NCBI RefSeq assembly: GCF_009208555.1
Contig: NZ_WFLI01000001.1
Location: 62,001-126,000, forward strand
DNA length: 64,000 bases
Direction of reading: 5' to 3'
DNA from: Janthinobacterium violaceinigrum
Lineage (GTDB): Bacteria; Pseudomonadota; Gammaproteobacteria; Burkholderiales; Burkholderiaceae_D
Made by a program: the position numbers and the translations under genes. The notes below the pieces were generated by a model. That model saw only the letters and a program-made list of their open reading frames with translations, had not been told where the DNA came from and did no database searches. Shown here in pieces: positions 1 through 8,367 of the stretch; the first letter of the stretch is position 1, and each line of letters opens with the position of its first letter.

Positions 1-11
1 ACCCGGCGATT

Positions 12-866
12 TTACCCTACGTACAGCACCACCAAGGAGGCCAGCAGGCAATATGCGCCAAAGAAATGCCAGCGGCCCTGTTCCAGCCAGCGCGACAGCC
101 AGCGCAGGGCCAGCAAGCCGGCCAGGAACGATAGCAGCATGCCCAGCAGGCTGGGGCCGATCAGCTGCAGCAGGCTGTTGCCGTGTTCCAGGTGGTCCAG
201 GCTGCCATTCGCGACGGCCTGGTAAAAGCGCCAGCCTTCCTTGACCAGCACGGCTGGCGTCAGCACCACGGCCAGGGCAAAGCTGAATTCCTCGGCGCGG
301 CGCTGCGGCACGCCCATGGCGATGCCGGCTGAAATGGTGGCGCCCGAGCGGGAAAAGCCCCGGAAGGGCAGGCACAGTCCCTGCACGGCGCCGATCACCA
401 TCGCCTTGCCGATGGACAAGGTGCCGCTTTCCCGCGCCTGCAGGCGCGACGAGACGATGATCAGCACGCCGGCGGCGGCCAGCGCGGCGGCCATCAGCTT
501 TGCGTTGCCGAACAGGTGTTCGATTTCAAAGCCGGGCGCGTCCTTGCTCATGATGTGCGTAATGCCCTTCAGCAAGCCGAAGCCGACGATGCCCGTCAGG
601 GCCGTGGCTGCCACGAGCAGCAGCACATTGCTGCGGAAGGCCGTAGCCGAGCTGAAATACGTGGCGCGCCAGGATTTCCAGAAATACACGATGACGGCAA
701 ACATGGTGCCCGTGTGCAGCATCACGAGCAGCATGGTCAGCTCGGGCGACGTGGGGTCCAGGCCCATCAGTTTTTCCGCCACGATGACGTGGGCGGAGCT
801 GGACACGGGCAGCAGTTCGGCAAAGCCCTGGACGACGGAGAGGATGAAAAGTTGTAGGAAATTCAT
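12..866 (-). CDS. uppP: Undecaprenyl-diphosphatase UppP (BacA)
   Basis: This integral membrane enzyme dephosphorylates undecaprenyl diphosphate to recycle the lipid carrier for peptidoglycan and other surface polymers; overexpression of the family gives bacitracin resistance. The 284-aa product is near the usual 265-290 aa. Two family motifs are visible: AELLPVSSSAHV near residues 16-27, and a PFRGFSRSGAT segment near residues 165-175 that carries the catalytic Arg and Ser. Several long hydrophobic stretches fit a polytopic membrane protein. It starts at ATG 866 and is read alone, with the next gene upstream about 110 bp away. The PG(x)SRSG motif reads FRGFSRSG here, a mild variant. Identification is secure. 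Confidence 0.95.
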   Translation of the reverse strand: MNFLQLFILSVVQGFAELLPVSSSAHVIVAEKLMGLDPTSPELTMLLVMLHTGTMFAVIVYFWKSWRATYFSSATAFRSNVLLLVAATALTGIVGFGLLKGITHIMSKDAPGFEIEHLFGNAKLMAAALAAAGVLIIVSSRLQARESGTLSIGKAMVIGAVQGLCLPFRGFSRSGATISAGIAMGVPQRRAEEFSFALAVVLTPAVLVKEGWRFYQAVANGSLDHLEHGNSLLQLIGPSLLGMLLSFLAGLLALRWLSRWLEQGRWHFFGAYCLLASLVVLYVG

Positions 867-977
867 GGGCGATATGGTCGGGATGGTAGGCAGGCGGGAA
901 AATTGTCACGTCGGAAACAAAACTATCCGGCAGCGCAATTTTACAGGCGAGCTCCTGGCGGGCAGCCCCGCATACCA

Positions 978-1598
978 TTACAGTTTGTCCATGTTGGCGC
1001 AGGCCAGCAGTACGCCCAGGGCGATCAGCATCGCGCCGATCAGCCGGTCGATCGTGCGCTGGCGACGGATCATGCGGGAACGGAACGCGGCTTTTGAAAA
1101 CAGGAGGGCGACCAGGGCAAACCACAGCAGATGGATGGCGGACATGCACAGCCCATAGCCAAACTGGACTGTCAATGGCGTGCCGGGCTGCACCACCTGG
1201 GTAAAGGTGCTGATGACAAACAAGGTCGTCTTCGGGTTCAGGGCATTGGTCAGGAAGCCGCTGAGGAACACCGTATGGCGGGGCACGGCTGCGCCACCTT
1301 GCAGGTCGAGAACGACAGTGTTGCGGTTGGCAAAGGTTTTCCAGCCGATCACGACCAGGTACACGGCGCCTGCAAACTTGATTGCAGTAAATAGGAGCGG
1401 TGAATTTGCGATGATCAGCCCGATACCGAACATGGTATAGAACACGTGGACTTGCACGCCCATGGCGATGCCGAGCGCGGCCAGCAGACCAGCCCGGCGC
1501 CCATGCAGATAGCTGTTGCGCGTGACCATCGCGAAATCGGGGCCGGGGACGATGGAGGCCAGCAGGGTAATGAGTGCAACGGCAAGCAATTCGATCAT
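978..1598 (-). CDS. LysE/RhtB-family amino acid exporter
   Basis: This 206-aa inner-membrane protein belongs to the LysE/RhtB translocator family, which exports amino acids or their derivatives. The N-terminal PGPDFAMVTRNS signature (about residues 17-28) is diagnostic, and five to six hydrophobic segments follow. An open frame continues 12 codons upstream, but ATG 1598 is chosen because the MIELLAVALITLLASIVPGP start is the normal family N-terminus. A LysR regulator is divergently transcribed 171 bp away, the classic arrangement for this exporter class, so the regulator probably controls it. The substrate cannot be told from sequence. Confidence 0.9.
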   Translation of the reverse strand: MIELLAVALITLLASIVPGPDFAMVTRNSYLHGRRAGLLAALGIAMGVQVHVFYTMFGIGLIIANSPLLFTAIKFAGAVYLVVIGWKTFANRNTVVLDLQGGAAVPRHTVFLSGFLTNALNPKTTLFVISTFTQVVQPGTPLTVQFGYGLCMSAIHLLWFALVALLFSKAAFRSRMIRRQRTIDRLIGAMLIALGVLLACANMDKL

Positions 1599-1697
1599 GC
1601 GTTTTCCTTGGGTAATGGTGGCGCCGCATGGCAATCAGTGAGTATTCATCGCCTGTATGACTGGCGTTGTGTGCCCACGGCGGCGACCGGAAACGTA

Positions 1698-1711
1698 ATT
1701 ATCCCTATAAT
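1698..1711. promoter_or_regulatory. Candidate LysR-type operator / promoter box
   Basis: The intergenic region between the LysE exporter and the divergent LysR gene contains the inverted repeat ATTAT-CCCT-ATAAT, a short dyad of the T-N11-A type bound by LysR proteins. Its right arm overlaps a perfect TATAAT (1706-1711) in the direction of the LysR gene, so binding could autoregulate that gene. No convincing -35 is seen. This is a plausible but unproven site. Confidence 0.35.
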
Positions 1712-1769
1712 GGCGAACGGTGAAAAACGATGATATCTTGCGATTATGTGTGACAAAAAATGACAGATC

Positions 1770-2663
1770 ATGACTAGACAGGTGGCGCTCGGAAGCTTGC
1801 GTTTCTTCGAGGCGGCGGCCAGGCTGGGCAGCTTTGTCCAGGCGGCCGATGAATTGCATGTCACGCACGGGGCGGTGAGCCGGCAAATCCGGCTGCTGGA
1901 AACGTCGCTGGGCACGGCCCTGTTCGAACGGCGCAACCGCGGCGTGTTCCTCCTGGCCGCCGGCGTGCAGCTGCGCGATGCCGTCCAGCAGGCGTTCGAA
2001 CGGCTCGATGCCGCCATCGAGGCCGTGCGCCAGCCGGCGCCGCAGGCGCCTTTGGTGGTGTCGTGCGAGCCGACGATCGCCATGAAGTGGCTGATACCGC
2101 GCCTGGGCGACTTTTACCAGCGGCATCCCGACGTGCCGCTGCACCTGTTTGCATCGGGCGGACCGGTGGCGTTCCAGCGCGACGCCGTGGACGTCGCACT
2201 GCGCCGCAATGATTTTCTATGGGATGCGGGCTTGCATGCGGAAAAGGTGTGCGACGAATGGATCGCGCCCGTGTGCGCACCGGCCTTGCTGCGGCATGGT
2301 CGGCTGGACCTGTCTGCGCAAACGCTGCTGCACACGGCGTCGCGCCCGGCCGCCTGGGCGCAGTGGCGCGCCGCCGGCGCGGACGACGGCGAGGATGGGC
2401 AGGGCCACGGCGACAGCCAGACCTACGAGCATTTTTACCTGAGCCTGCAAGCGGCCTGCGCCGGCCTGGGTGTGGCCATCGGTTCCGTGTTCATGACGGC
2501 GGAAGACATCGACAGCGGGCGCCTGGCGGCGCCGCTGGGATTCCGGCGCGATGGCACCGGCTACTTTCTGCTGTCGCCGCTGCCATTCGATGGCGACGCG
2601 CGCCGGACCGCACTGCTGCACTGGCTGCGTGAGCAGATGGCGCAGGCGCTGCCAGCGCCGTAG
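1770..2663 (+). CDS. LysR-family transcriptional regulator (GcvA-like)
   Basis: This 297-aa protein has an N-terminal winged helix-turn-helix (about residues 5-64, with FFEAAARLGSFVQAADELHV and the LFERRNRG wing typical of LysR) and a C-terminal periplasmic-binding-like effector domain. The HTH sequence resembles the GcvA/AmpR branch. It is divergent from the LysE-family exporter at 978-1598 and is most simply its activator, responding to the exported amino acid. The stretch near residues 205-220 (GADDGEDGQGHGDSQTYEH) is an unusually acidic, Gly-rich loop. The Shine-Dalgarno upstream of ATG 1770 is weak. Confidence 0.9.
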   Translation: MTRQVALGSLRFFEAAARLGSFVQAADELHVTHGAVSRQIRLLETSLGTALFERRNRGVFLLAAGVQLRDAVQQAFERLDAAIEAVRQPAPQAPLVVSCEPTIAMKWLIPRLGDFYQRHPDVPLHLFASGGPVAFQRDAVDVALRRNDFLWDAGLHAEKVCDEWIAPVCAPALLRHGRLDLSAQTLLHTASRPAAWAQWRAAGADDGEDGQGHGDSQTYEHFYLSLQAACAGLGVAIGSVFMTAEDIDSGRLAAPLGFRRDGTGYFLLSPLPFDGDARRTALLHWLREQMAQALPAP

Positions 2664-2672
2664 CCGTCCCGC

Positions 2673-3548
2673 TTACTGGGCCGGCGTGGCTGGCTTGAAG
2701 ACGTCGCGGAACGCTTTCAGGGCGGCCGGGTGATAGATGGTGCCATGGGTTTCGGCCGGCATCTTTTCCTGGTGCCACTGGAGGCCGGGCGGCGCCTGTT
2801 TTTCCAGCACCTCGGACAGGCGCTGCACTTCGACGGCAATGCCCGTTTCGCTGCTGGAGGCCAGGTACAGGCTGCGCTTGCCCGGCTTGCCCTTGGCCAG
2901 CAGGGCTGCCGCCTGGCGCGGCAGGGCGCCATGGTTCCACCACAGGCTGGGGTCGAACGCCAGGTAATGGTCGAACATCTGCGGTTCCAGCAGATACGTT
3001 TCCACCACGAACAGACCCGCCAGCGATTCGCCGACGATGGCCGTCTCGCCCGTCGTGCGGTAGCGCCGTTTGACTTCCGGCATCAGTTCATCGCGGATGA
3101 AATCGCGGTAGGCGGACGCGCCGCCCACCACGGGGGCGATCTTGCGGTCTTCCGCATTCTCCGTCGGCCCCGTCAGATCGCGCCGGCGCTGCGTGTTTTG
3201 CATGCCGACCAGCATGAAGGGACGCATCGTGCCATTGGCTACCGATACCTGCAGCAAGCCGGCCACGTGCAGGAAATCTTCCGCCACGCCCCCGTCCGGC
3301 ATGTACAGCACGGGCAGCGGCGCGTCGGGCGGGGTATCCCAGGCGCGCGCCATATACACATTGATGTGGCGCTTTTCCTTCAGCGCCTTCGAATCGATGA
3401 CAAAGCTTTCGCCGATGACCAGCGGCGTGGCTGCGCTGGCGGCTGTCGCTGGCGCTGCGGCGCTGGCAAGCTGGAAGGCGGCGCTGCCGGACAGCAGCAA
3501 GGCGGTGGCGAGGTGCAGGCTAAGGCGGGTAGGGCTGAAACGGTGCAT
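2673..3548 (-). CDS. Secreted esterase of the Esterase-D/enterochelin-esterase type
   Basis: This 291-aa alpha/beta hydrolase (PF00756 type) has an N-terminal signal peptide of about 30 residues ending near the SAAAPATAAS region, so it probably acts in the periplasm or outside. The nucleophile elbow GESLAG is clear (around residue 165), followed by the FDPSLWW segment usual in siderophore-esterase relatives; a late TH(G)T motif near the C-terminus supplies the likely catalytic His. The substrate could be a ferric siderophore ester or another acyl ester; there is no siderophore gene nearby to decide. It is convergent with the LysR gene, leaving only 9 bp between stops. Confidence 0.8.
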   Translation of the reverse strand: MHRFSPTRLSLHLATALLLSGSAAFQLASAAAPATAASAATPLVIGESFVIDSKALKEKRHINVYMARAWDTPPDAPLPVLYMPDGGVAEDFLHVAGLLQVSVANGTMRPFMLVGMQNTQRRRDLTGPTENAEDRKIAPVVGGASAYRDFIRDELMPEVKRRYRTTGETAIVGESLAGLFVVETYLLEPQMFDHYLAFDPSLWWNHGALPRQAAALLAKGKPGKRSLYLASSSETGIAVEVQRLSEVLEKQAPPGLQWHQEKMPAETHGTIYHPAALKAFRDVFKPATPAQ

Positions 3549-3635
3549 GGTGTCCTGTCAAAAATAAAGGGATGGACGGCGTGCGATTTGTATAGACATG
3601 CCGTCCAGCAATTTTATCGTATCTTTGATGCAGCC

Positions 3636-4277
3636 TTACTTGATCGTCAAGAGTTTTCGCTCGAGCACGATACCATCCTTGTCGATCGTGTAGGCGACCA
3701 GCAGCGCGCCATCCTCCGCGCAGGCGTGGCAGGTGATCATGGGCGTGGAAAACAGCACGCTCTGGCCGCCATCGCTGGTGGCCGTGCTGCCGACGAACTC
3801 GGCGGGCGCAAACGGCATGGCGTCCGGGTGGGCGGCGGTAAACGCTTGCCAGGCAGGCGTGGCGCGGTCTTCCTCGCGCACGGAGTGCTCGTCGACATCG
3901 ATGGCCGCGCCATCGCTGCCGATCAGCAAGGTGCTTTCATTCGTGTTGGCGCGAAACGGATAGGTGACGGTGGCCAGCGCCACCTTGCCCAGCGGGCGCC
4001 AGGCAGAGATGTAGCCTGGCATGTTTGCCCCGACCAGCATCCTGGCGGCGGCGATGGCTTGCGGGGGCGCACCGGTACGCTTCATGGTGCGCAGCAGGCA
4101 GACGTCGGGCGCAGAGTGCGATTGTCCGCTGCGGCAGGCCGACAGCGAGCGTTCCTGCCAGACGGCACGCGCATCGATGGGCCCCGTCTCTTCGGCATGG
4201 GCGGCCTGCATGGCAGCCAAACCGGAAAGAGCCAATACGGCGCAGCCGAACAAGCGGCGGGAAAATCGTGTGGACAT
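3636..4277 (-). CDS. Secreted protein of unknown function
   Basis: This 213-aa protein has a clear Sec signal peptide (MSTRFSRRLFGCAVLALSG, cleavage after AHA near residue 28). The mature part has paired cysteines: SACRSG and DVCLLRT early, and ITCHAC late, suggesting disulfides or metal binding. I do not recognise the family. It starts at ATG 4277 and is separated from its neighbours by about 90 bp on both sides. Confidence 0.6.
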   Translation of the reverse strand: MSTRFSRRLFGCAVLALSGLAAMQAAHAEETGPIDARAVWQERSLSACRSGQSHSAPDVCLLRTMKRTGAPPQAIAAARMLVGANMPGYISAWRPLGKVALATVTYPFRANTNESTLLIGSDGAAIDVDEHSVREEDRATPAWQAFTAAHPDAMPFAPAEFVGSTATSDGGQSVLFSTPMITCHACAEDGALLVAYTIDKDGIVLERKLLTIK

Positions 4278-4370
4278 GGATGACGCCTTTCAAGAGCGGA
4301 AACGGAGAGCCTCCGATTATAGGAGGGCGTCCGCGCACCTGCGCGCACGGCTGGCAGGCTTGCGCCCCGA

Positions 4371-4697
4371 TTAACGTTTTTTTGCGGCCGCCTGGCGCAA
4401 GGCCTTGGCTTCCTGCTTGTTGGGCAGGTGCGGGCGCGTGGCCAGCTCCGCCTTGACGGCGGCGATGGCGGCGCCGAACAGCTGTTCGGCTTGCTCGACG
4501 CTGGCGCCCGCATAATGCAGCTGGTTGGACTGGGCGGCACGCAGCCGGCGCAGCAGCGCCAGCAATTGCCTGCCGTGCAGGGCAGGCAAGTCTTGCGACA
4601 GCGCTTGCTGGACCACCGCGCCTTCTGCATGGTCGGGGTCGAGCAGGCGCAGCAAGGCCAGACCTGCGGGCTGCGGTACCGGGGTCACTGTGTTCAT
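4371..4697 (-). CDS. Small hypothetical protein, predicted helical
   Basis: This is a 108-aa cytoplasmic protein with no signal peptide. It is rich in Ala, Leu, Gln and Arg, predicted largely helical, and ends in a basic tail (KQEAKALRQAAAKKR). No domain is recognised. It lies 25 bp downstream of the next minus-strand secreted protein gene and could be co-transcribed with it. Codon use and GC-rich third positions fit a real gene. Confidence 0.5.
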   Translation of the reverse strand: MNTVTPVPQPAGLALLRLLDPDHAEGAVVQQALSQDLPALHGRQLLALLRRLRAAQSNQLHYAGASVEQAEQLFGAAIAAVKAELATRPHLPNKQEAKALRQAAAKKR

Positions 4698-4722
4698 CCA
4701 GCCATTCTAAACGAGGCGTGGA

Positions 4723-5415
4723 TTACAGGTAATCCCAGATTTCATCGAAGGTTTCGCGCGCGAAATCGTTGCGCCAGGCTTCCGTGTTCTTTTCGCGGCT
4801 GACGGCAAACACGGCGCGCCACGTCTGCTTTGGCGCACTGGTGTAGGTTGCGGCGATCTTTTGCAGGCCGGCCTTGCATTGTTCGACCTTGCAGCCGCTC
4901 TTGGCCAGTTGCTGGGAGGCCGTCGCCCATGTCACGGGCACCTTGACGACCTGGCATTCGAAGCTGACGGCGGCCGTCTGCATGCCGTTTTCCACCGTCA
5001 CGGGGTCCGCCTTGGTGGCCTTGCAGACGGCGCCATTCTTGGCGGCGATGACATTGGCGGCCAGCAGCTCGGCGGCCGGCGTCACGGCGGCGCGCATGGC
5101 GGCCGGGAACAGGTCGGCGATCAGCTTGCCGGTTTCCGTTGGGAACTGGGCGTCCGCTGCCTTCAAGTCCGTGTACGACGCATATTCGGCGCTCTGGTGG
5201 CCGGCCAGGCGGGTAGGGCGCAGGTAGGCGTTGAGCTTGGCGACGCTCGCTTCATCCTGGTTGATGATGGTCTTGATGTACAGGTCGGCCACGTCGATGG
5301 GCGCCAGCTCGACGGCTGGCGCCTCGGCGGCGATGGCGGGCTGGGCCAGCGCCACGGCAGCCGTCAAGGCTGCTGCCAGCAGGGAGGCGCGCGATGTTTG
5401 TTGTGCTTGATGCAT
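4723..5415 (-). CDS. Secreted hypothetical protein
   Basis: This 230-aa protein starts at ATG 5415; an open frame extends upstream, but this Met directly precedes a standard signal peptide (MHQAQQTSRASLLAAALTA, cleavage near AIA-AEA at about residue 30). The mature chain has four cysteines (VCKATK, FECQ, SGCKVEQCKAG), suggesting periplasmic disulfides. It resembles generic envelope proteins of Oxalobacteraceae, but I cannot name a family. Confidence 0.6.
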   Translation of the reverse strand: MHQAQQTSRASLLAAALTAAVALAQPAIAAEAPAVELAPIDVADLYIKTIINQDEASVAKLNAYLRPTRLAGHQSAEYASYTDLKAADAQFPTETGKLIADLFPAAMRAAVTPAAELLAANVIAAKNGAVCKATKADPVTVENGMQTAAVSFECQVVKVPVTWATASQQLAKSGCKVEQCKAGLQKIAATYTSAPKQTWRAVFAVSREKNTEAWRNDFARETFDEIWDYL

Positions 5416-5512
5416 GTATTTTCTCCACGATTCGATGTCAGGCGCCAAAAGATGCTTTGCGGCAATTCTGGCGCGCGCATTATATATGGTGAAAGTCATA
5501 ACGTTGCGCACA

Positions 5513-7183
5513 TTAGGCATCATTCTTGCTCGCCGCTTCAAGCAAGGCCAGCAGCAGCTCCTTGCGGGGGCCTTGCACCTTGCGCGCCAGGGCCGCCAGT
5601 TTTTCCAGTTTGCCCCAGATGGGATACAGCATGTGTTCCACCATGTAGCCTTTCAGCCCCTGCAACTGACGGTACAGGCAGTCGAGTTTTTCCACGTCCT
5701 CGAAGTCCGCCTGGATTTTCAGTTTCACGTTATCCGTGCAGGCGCGCAAGCACGCCGTCAGTACGGGAATGGTGGCCGTCGTGACGCCGAAGGTGGCGGC
5801 GAAGGCCGTCGTGAACTGGTCTTGCACGGACTGGTGTTCCTCGTCGACGTTTGCCATGTAGTGCTGCACCAGGGGGAAATGGCGGGCGTCGAGCAGGCCC
5901 AGGCCAAACACGGCATAGCTGCCCGGCATGCAATTCTTTTCGCCTTCCGTGTCGGCATAGAATTCGAATTGCTCGATGGCGGCGCGCGCATACGCTTCCA
6001 GCTGCGGCTGCAGGCTGGCATGGGCGAGGGCGTTGGCAAAGAAGCGGTGCGTATCGGATTTCGCCAGCCCCTTGATGGGCAGGTAGGCCTTGACCTTGGA
6101 TTTGAGCTTGATCTGGTAGCTTTTCGGGAAACCATTGTTGAGCAGGTGCGTGATGAATGCCAGCGCCTGCGCATACGCGTCTGCTTCTTCCTGGGCAACG
6201 GTGATGGTGATCGTGGCAAACACATCGTTGGCACGGCATTCCAGCAGCGCATTTTTTACATGGATGTCGGTATCGGGGAAGGCGCCGCTGCCTTCCTTGA
6301 GCATGCGCACGGCCCGTTCGCTGCCCAGTTCGCGCGCGATTTCCAGGAATTTGAGGCCGGTCGACTTGGCGTAGCTCGGTTCGTGGCGCAATATCATGAC
6401 GGCGCCATACAGCAGCAGGTCGATGGGCGCCAGCGCTTGCGCATCGTGCGCCGCGCCCGCCTTCAAGGCGTATTCGGTACCGCGGTAGCTCGATCGCTGT
6501 ACGTCGTAGAATTGCGGCAGGAACTGCTTTTCCGCCCAGGCCGACACAGCCTGGATGATATCGCCGCGGTGTTCGGCCAGCGCTTGTGGCCGCGACTTGT
6601 TCAACTGTTCGATGCGTTCGAACTGGGCGATCGTCCACGCGATATCGGGCAGCGGGAACAGGTGGGGATCGAGCAGGTGGCGCGTCAGGAAGAACGTTTC
6701 CAGCGGCTTCGTCGGATGCTTGCCGTTCGTGAGCTTTTTCCCGATGTACGCATGTATGTTTTCCAGCAAGGCCAGGCGCTTGTTTTCGTTGACGTATTCC
6801 AGCAAGGGCAGGTGCAACTTGCCCTGCGCCGTCTGGAACTTGCCGCGGACGGTGAAGCGGTAGTCGATCATCGGCGTGTCCACCAGCGGCGCCAGGCGGG
6901 CTTGCACCAGCGCCGTCAGCTGCGGTGCGATCAGCTCGCGCACTTGCGCATCGTCAAGACGCGCCGGCGTCCTGGGATGCGCGTCGTCGTCGAGGCCCAG
7001 GTCGAACTCGTCGGCGGTGGTGCGGCCCGGTTTGTAATCGAGCAGGAGCTCATTGAAGATGCCTGTCTGCAAGGTCGTGCGCTTGACGGCCTGCTCCAGG
7101 TCCGTGCGCTGCAGGCGCTCATCGAACCAGGCATGGATGGCCGCGGTGATTTCGGCTGTTACCTGCTCTTGCAGTGTACTCAT
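5513..7183 (-). CDS. Large cytoplasmic protein of unknown function (possibly DUF6138-like)
   Basis: This 556-aa soluble protein has no signal peptide or membrane segment. ATG 7183 is preferred over the in-frame ATG 7201 because GGAGAGG lies at ideal distance upstream of it. The N-terminal 100 residues are helical and charged; the middle has repeated helical pairs suggestive of an alpha-solenoid; near residue 420 is an EGEKNCMPGSYAVFGLGLLD segment, a pattern I associate only tentatively with DUF6138-type proteins. It stands alone, divergent from the DUF3334 gene across a 433-bp gap. No catalytic motif is evident. Confidence 0.6.
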   Translation of the reverse strand: MSTLQEQVTAEITAAIHAWFDERLQRTDLEQAVKRTTLQTGIFNELLLDYKPGRTTADEFDLGLDDDAHPRTPARLDDAQVRELIAPQLTALVQARLAPLVDTPMIDYRFTVRGKFQTAQGKLHLPLLEYVNENKRLALLENIHAYIGKKLTNGKHPTKPLETFFLTRHLLDPHLFPLPDIAWTIAQFERIEQLNKSRPQALAEHRGDIIQAVSAWAEKQFLPQFYDVQRSSYRGTEYALKAGAAHDAQALAPIDLLLYGAVMILRHEPSYAKSTGLKFLEIARELGSERAVRMLKEGSGAFPDTDIHVKNALLECRANDVFATITITVAQEEADAYAQALAFITHLLNNGFPKSYQIKLKSKVKAYLPIKGLAKSDTHRFFANALAHASLQPQLEAYARAAIEQFEFYADTEGEKNCMPGSYAVFGLGLLDARHFPLVQHYMANVDEEHQSVQDQFTTAFAATFGVTTATIPVLTACLRACTDNVKLKIQADFEDVEKLDCLYRQLQGLKGYMVEHMLYPIWGKLEKLAALARKVQGPRKELLLALLEAASKNDA

Positions 7184-7616
7184 CGTCTGTTGCCTCTCCA
7201 TTCATGTTGCGTTTGCGCTATTAGTGCGCGGCAGTATAAAACATGCGGCCACGGCGCGCCGCGCACAACGGTGTGCGGGGCGGACGAAGAGCGTGATCTT
7301 TCGCGCAATGTTGCATGCCTGGCCGCTGTGCGGCGCATGGCGGCGCCGTTTTTGTATTTCCGCACAGATCGTCAAGTAAATGCAGGTATGGCTGGACGGA
7401 AATGTTACATCTCGGTATTCTGCGCATCTGATACTTATTTCTATACAGAAAAAGGTAAGAGGGGGGCGAGCGGCTGCGGCAACGGGGCGCGCGCCGCCAG
7501 GCAAGGTCAGGCATGCAAAGGTGAAGTCGTCCGCTTGCTCAGCGATTTATCGTGTCGGGGCTCGCAGCGGGCAGGGAACAGTGCTGTCATCTTTAAAATA
7601 GTTGGAGAGGTTGCTC
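7184..7616. other. 433-bp intergenic region between divergent genes
   Basis: This gap separates the 556-aa protein (minus) from the DUF3334 gene (plus) and must hold both promoters. A TATACT-like box on the minus strand lies near 7233-7240 (GTATAAA on plus). GC-rich patches alternate with AT-rich ones. Open frames here are short and unconvincing. I see no RNA gene, repeat or strong dyad. Confidence 0.4.
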
Positions 7617-8309
7617 ATGGATGCAGAAAAGGATGTTGTGTACGGTACAGAAGATTTGTTGATGAGTTTGTGCAACTCGGTGGTTCGGGTGCTCAACGTT
7701 GCAACGCAAAGTAAAGTCAATTATTCAGGCATGGTGCAGCGCATCACCAAGACGGGCCTGAAGCCGGACATCGGCTGTTTCGTCATGTTCGATGGCGGTT
7801 TCACGGGCCTGGTCGTGCTCAATTTTGCCGCCGATACGGCGATGGAAATCTACGAGCGCTACATGCTGCACATGGGCATGCCGAAGTCGGAGCTGGCCAG
7901 CTTCTACACGTCGGACGAAGTGTCGAACATCATGGGCGAGCTGATGAACCAGATCGTGGGCGATTTCACGGGCAAGGTACGGCGCGAACTGCAAACGAAT
8001 ATTACCCAGAGCCAGCCGAAGATGCTGGTGCTGAACAAGCAGGTGATGCTCAGCGTCGACACGCCGCTGGATCGCCCGGAAATGCGCCGCGTTACCTTCT
8101 ACACGGAAAAGAACAATATTTTCTACCTGGAACTGGCGATCGACCGTACCGAGTTCATCAAGCTGCACGATTTCGATTCGCGCGAAGTCGATGCCGATTC
8201 GCTGATGGATGGCGAATTCGCGAACCGCGAACGCGATGCCGCCCCGGCGCCTGCCGCGGAACCGGAAGACGACGACAACGCCGACCTGCTCAAGTCCCTG
8301 GGCATGTAA
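7617..8309 (+). CDS. DUF3334 protein, predicted CheX/CheC-type CheY phosphatase
   Basis: This 230-aa protein matches the DUF3334 family of proteobacterial chemotaxis-associated proteins. ATG 7617 is chosen because GGAGAGG sits just upstream; in-frame TTG codons before it are less likely. The fold resembles CheX/CheC: residues 100-115 contain DEVSNIMGELMNQIVGDF, where E108-L-M-N111 matches the catalytic ExxN of CheX and CheC phosphatases. A Pro/Ala/acidic linker (about 205-220) leads to a C-terminal DNADLLKSLGM, very like the DDLLDSLGF peptide with which CheZ docks on CheY. The prediction is a CheY-P or other receiver phosphatase; this is inference. It is a single gene, about 20 kb from the chemotaxis operon. 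Confidence 0.75.
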   Translation: MDAEKDVVYGTEDLLMSLCNSVVRVLNVATQSKVNYSGMVQRITKTGLKPDIGCFVMFDGGFTGLVVLNFAADTAMEIYERYMLHMGMPKSELASFYTSDEVSNIMGELMNQIVGDFTGKVRRELQTNITQSQPKMLVLNKQVMLSVDTPLDRPEMRRVTFYTEKNNIFYLELAIDRTEFIKLHDFDSREVDADSLMDGEFANRERDAAPAPAAEPEDDDNADLLKSLGM

Positions 8310-8323
8310 GCAACTGTTGCTGA

Positions 8324-8355
8324 AGCGGCCGGCGGCATGTGTGCTGCCGGCCGCT
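8324..8355. terminator. GC-rich hairpin between convergent genes
   Basis: AGCGGCCGGC and GCCGGCCGCT form a perfect 10-bp stem around a 12-base loop, 15 bp after the DUF3334 stop. The run after it is weak (GTCGTTT), so it is an imperfect intrinsic terminator, possibly bidirectional with the convergent GNAT gene. Confidence 0.5.
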
Positions 8356-8367
8356 GTCGTTTACAGC

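Noticed and set aside
2730..4283. Long plus-strand open frame of 517 codons
   Set aside because: It is antisense to an esterase gene and a secreted-protein gene with clear signal peptides; composition is Arg/Gln/His-rich as in shadows of GC-rich genes.
5414..7714. Plus-strand open frame of 766 codons
   Set aside because: It is the shadow of the minus-strand 556-aa gene and runs into the intergenic gap; its amino-acid mix is atypical.
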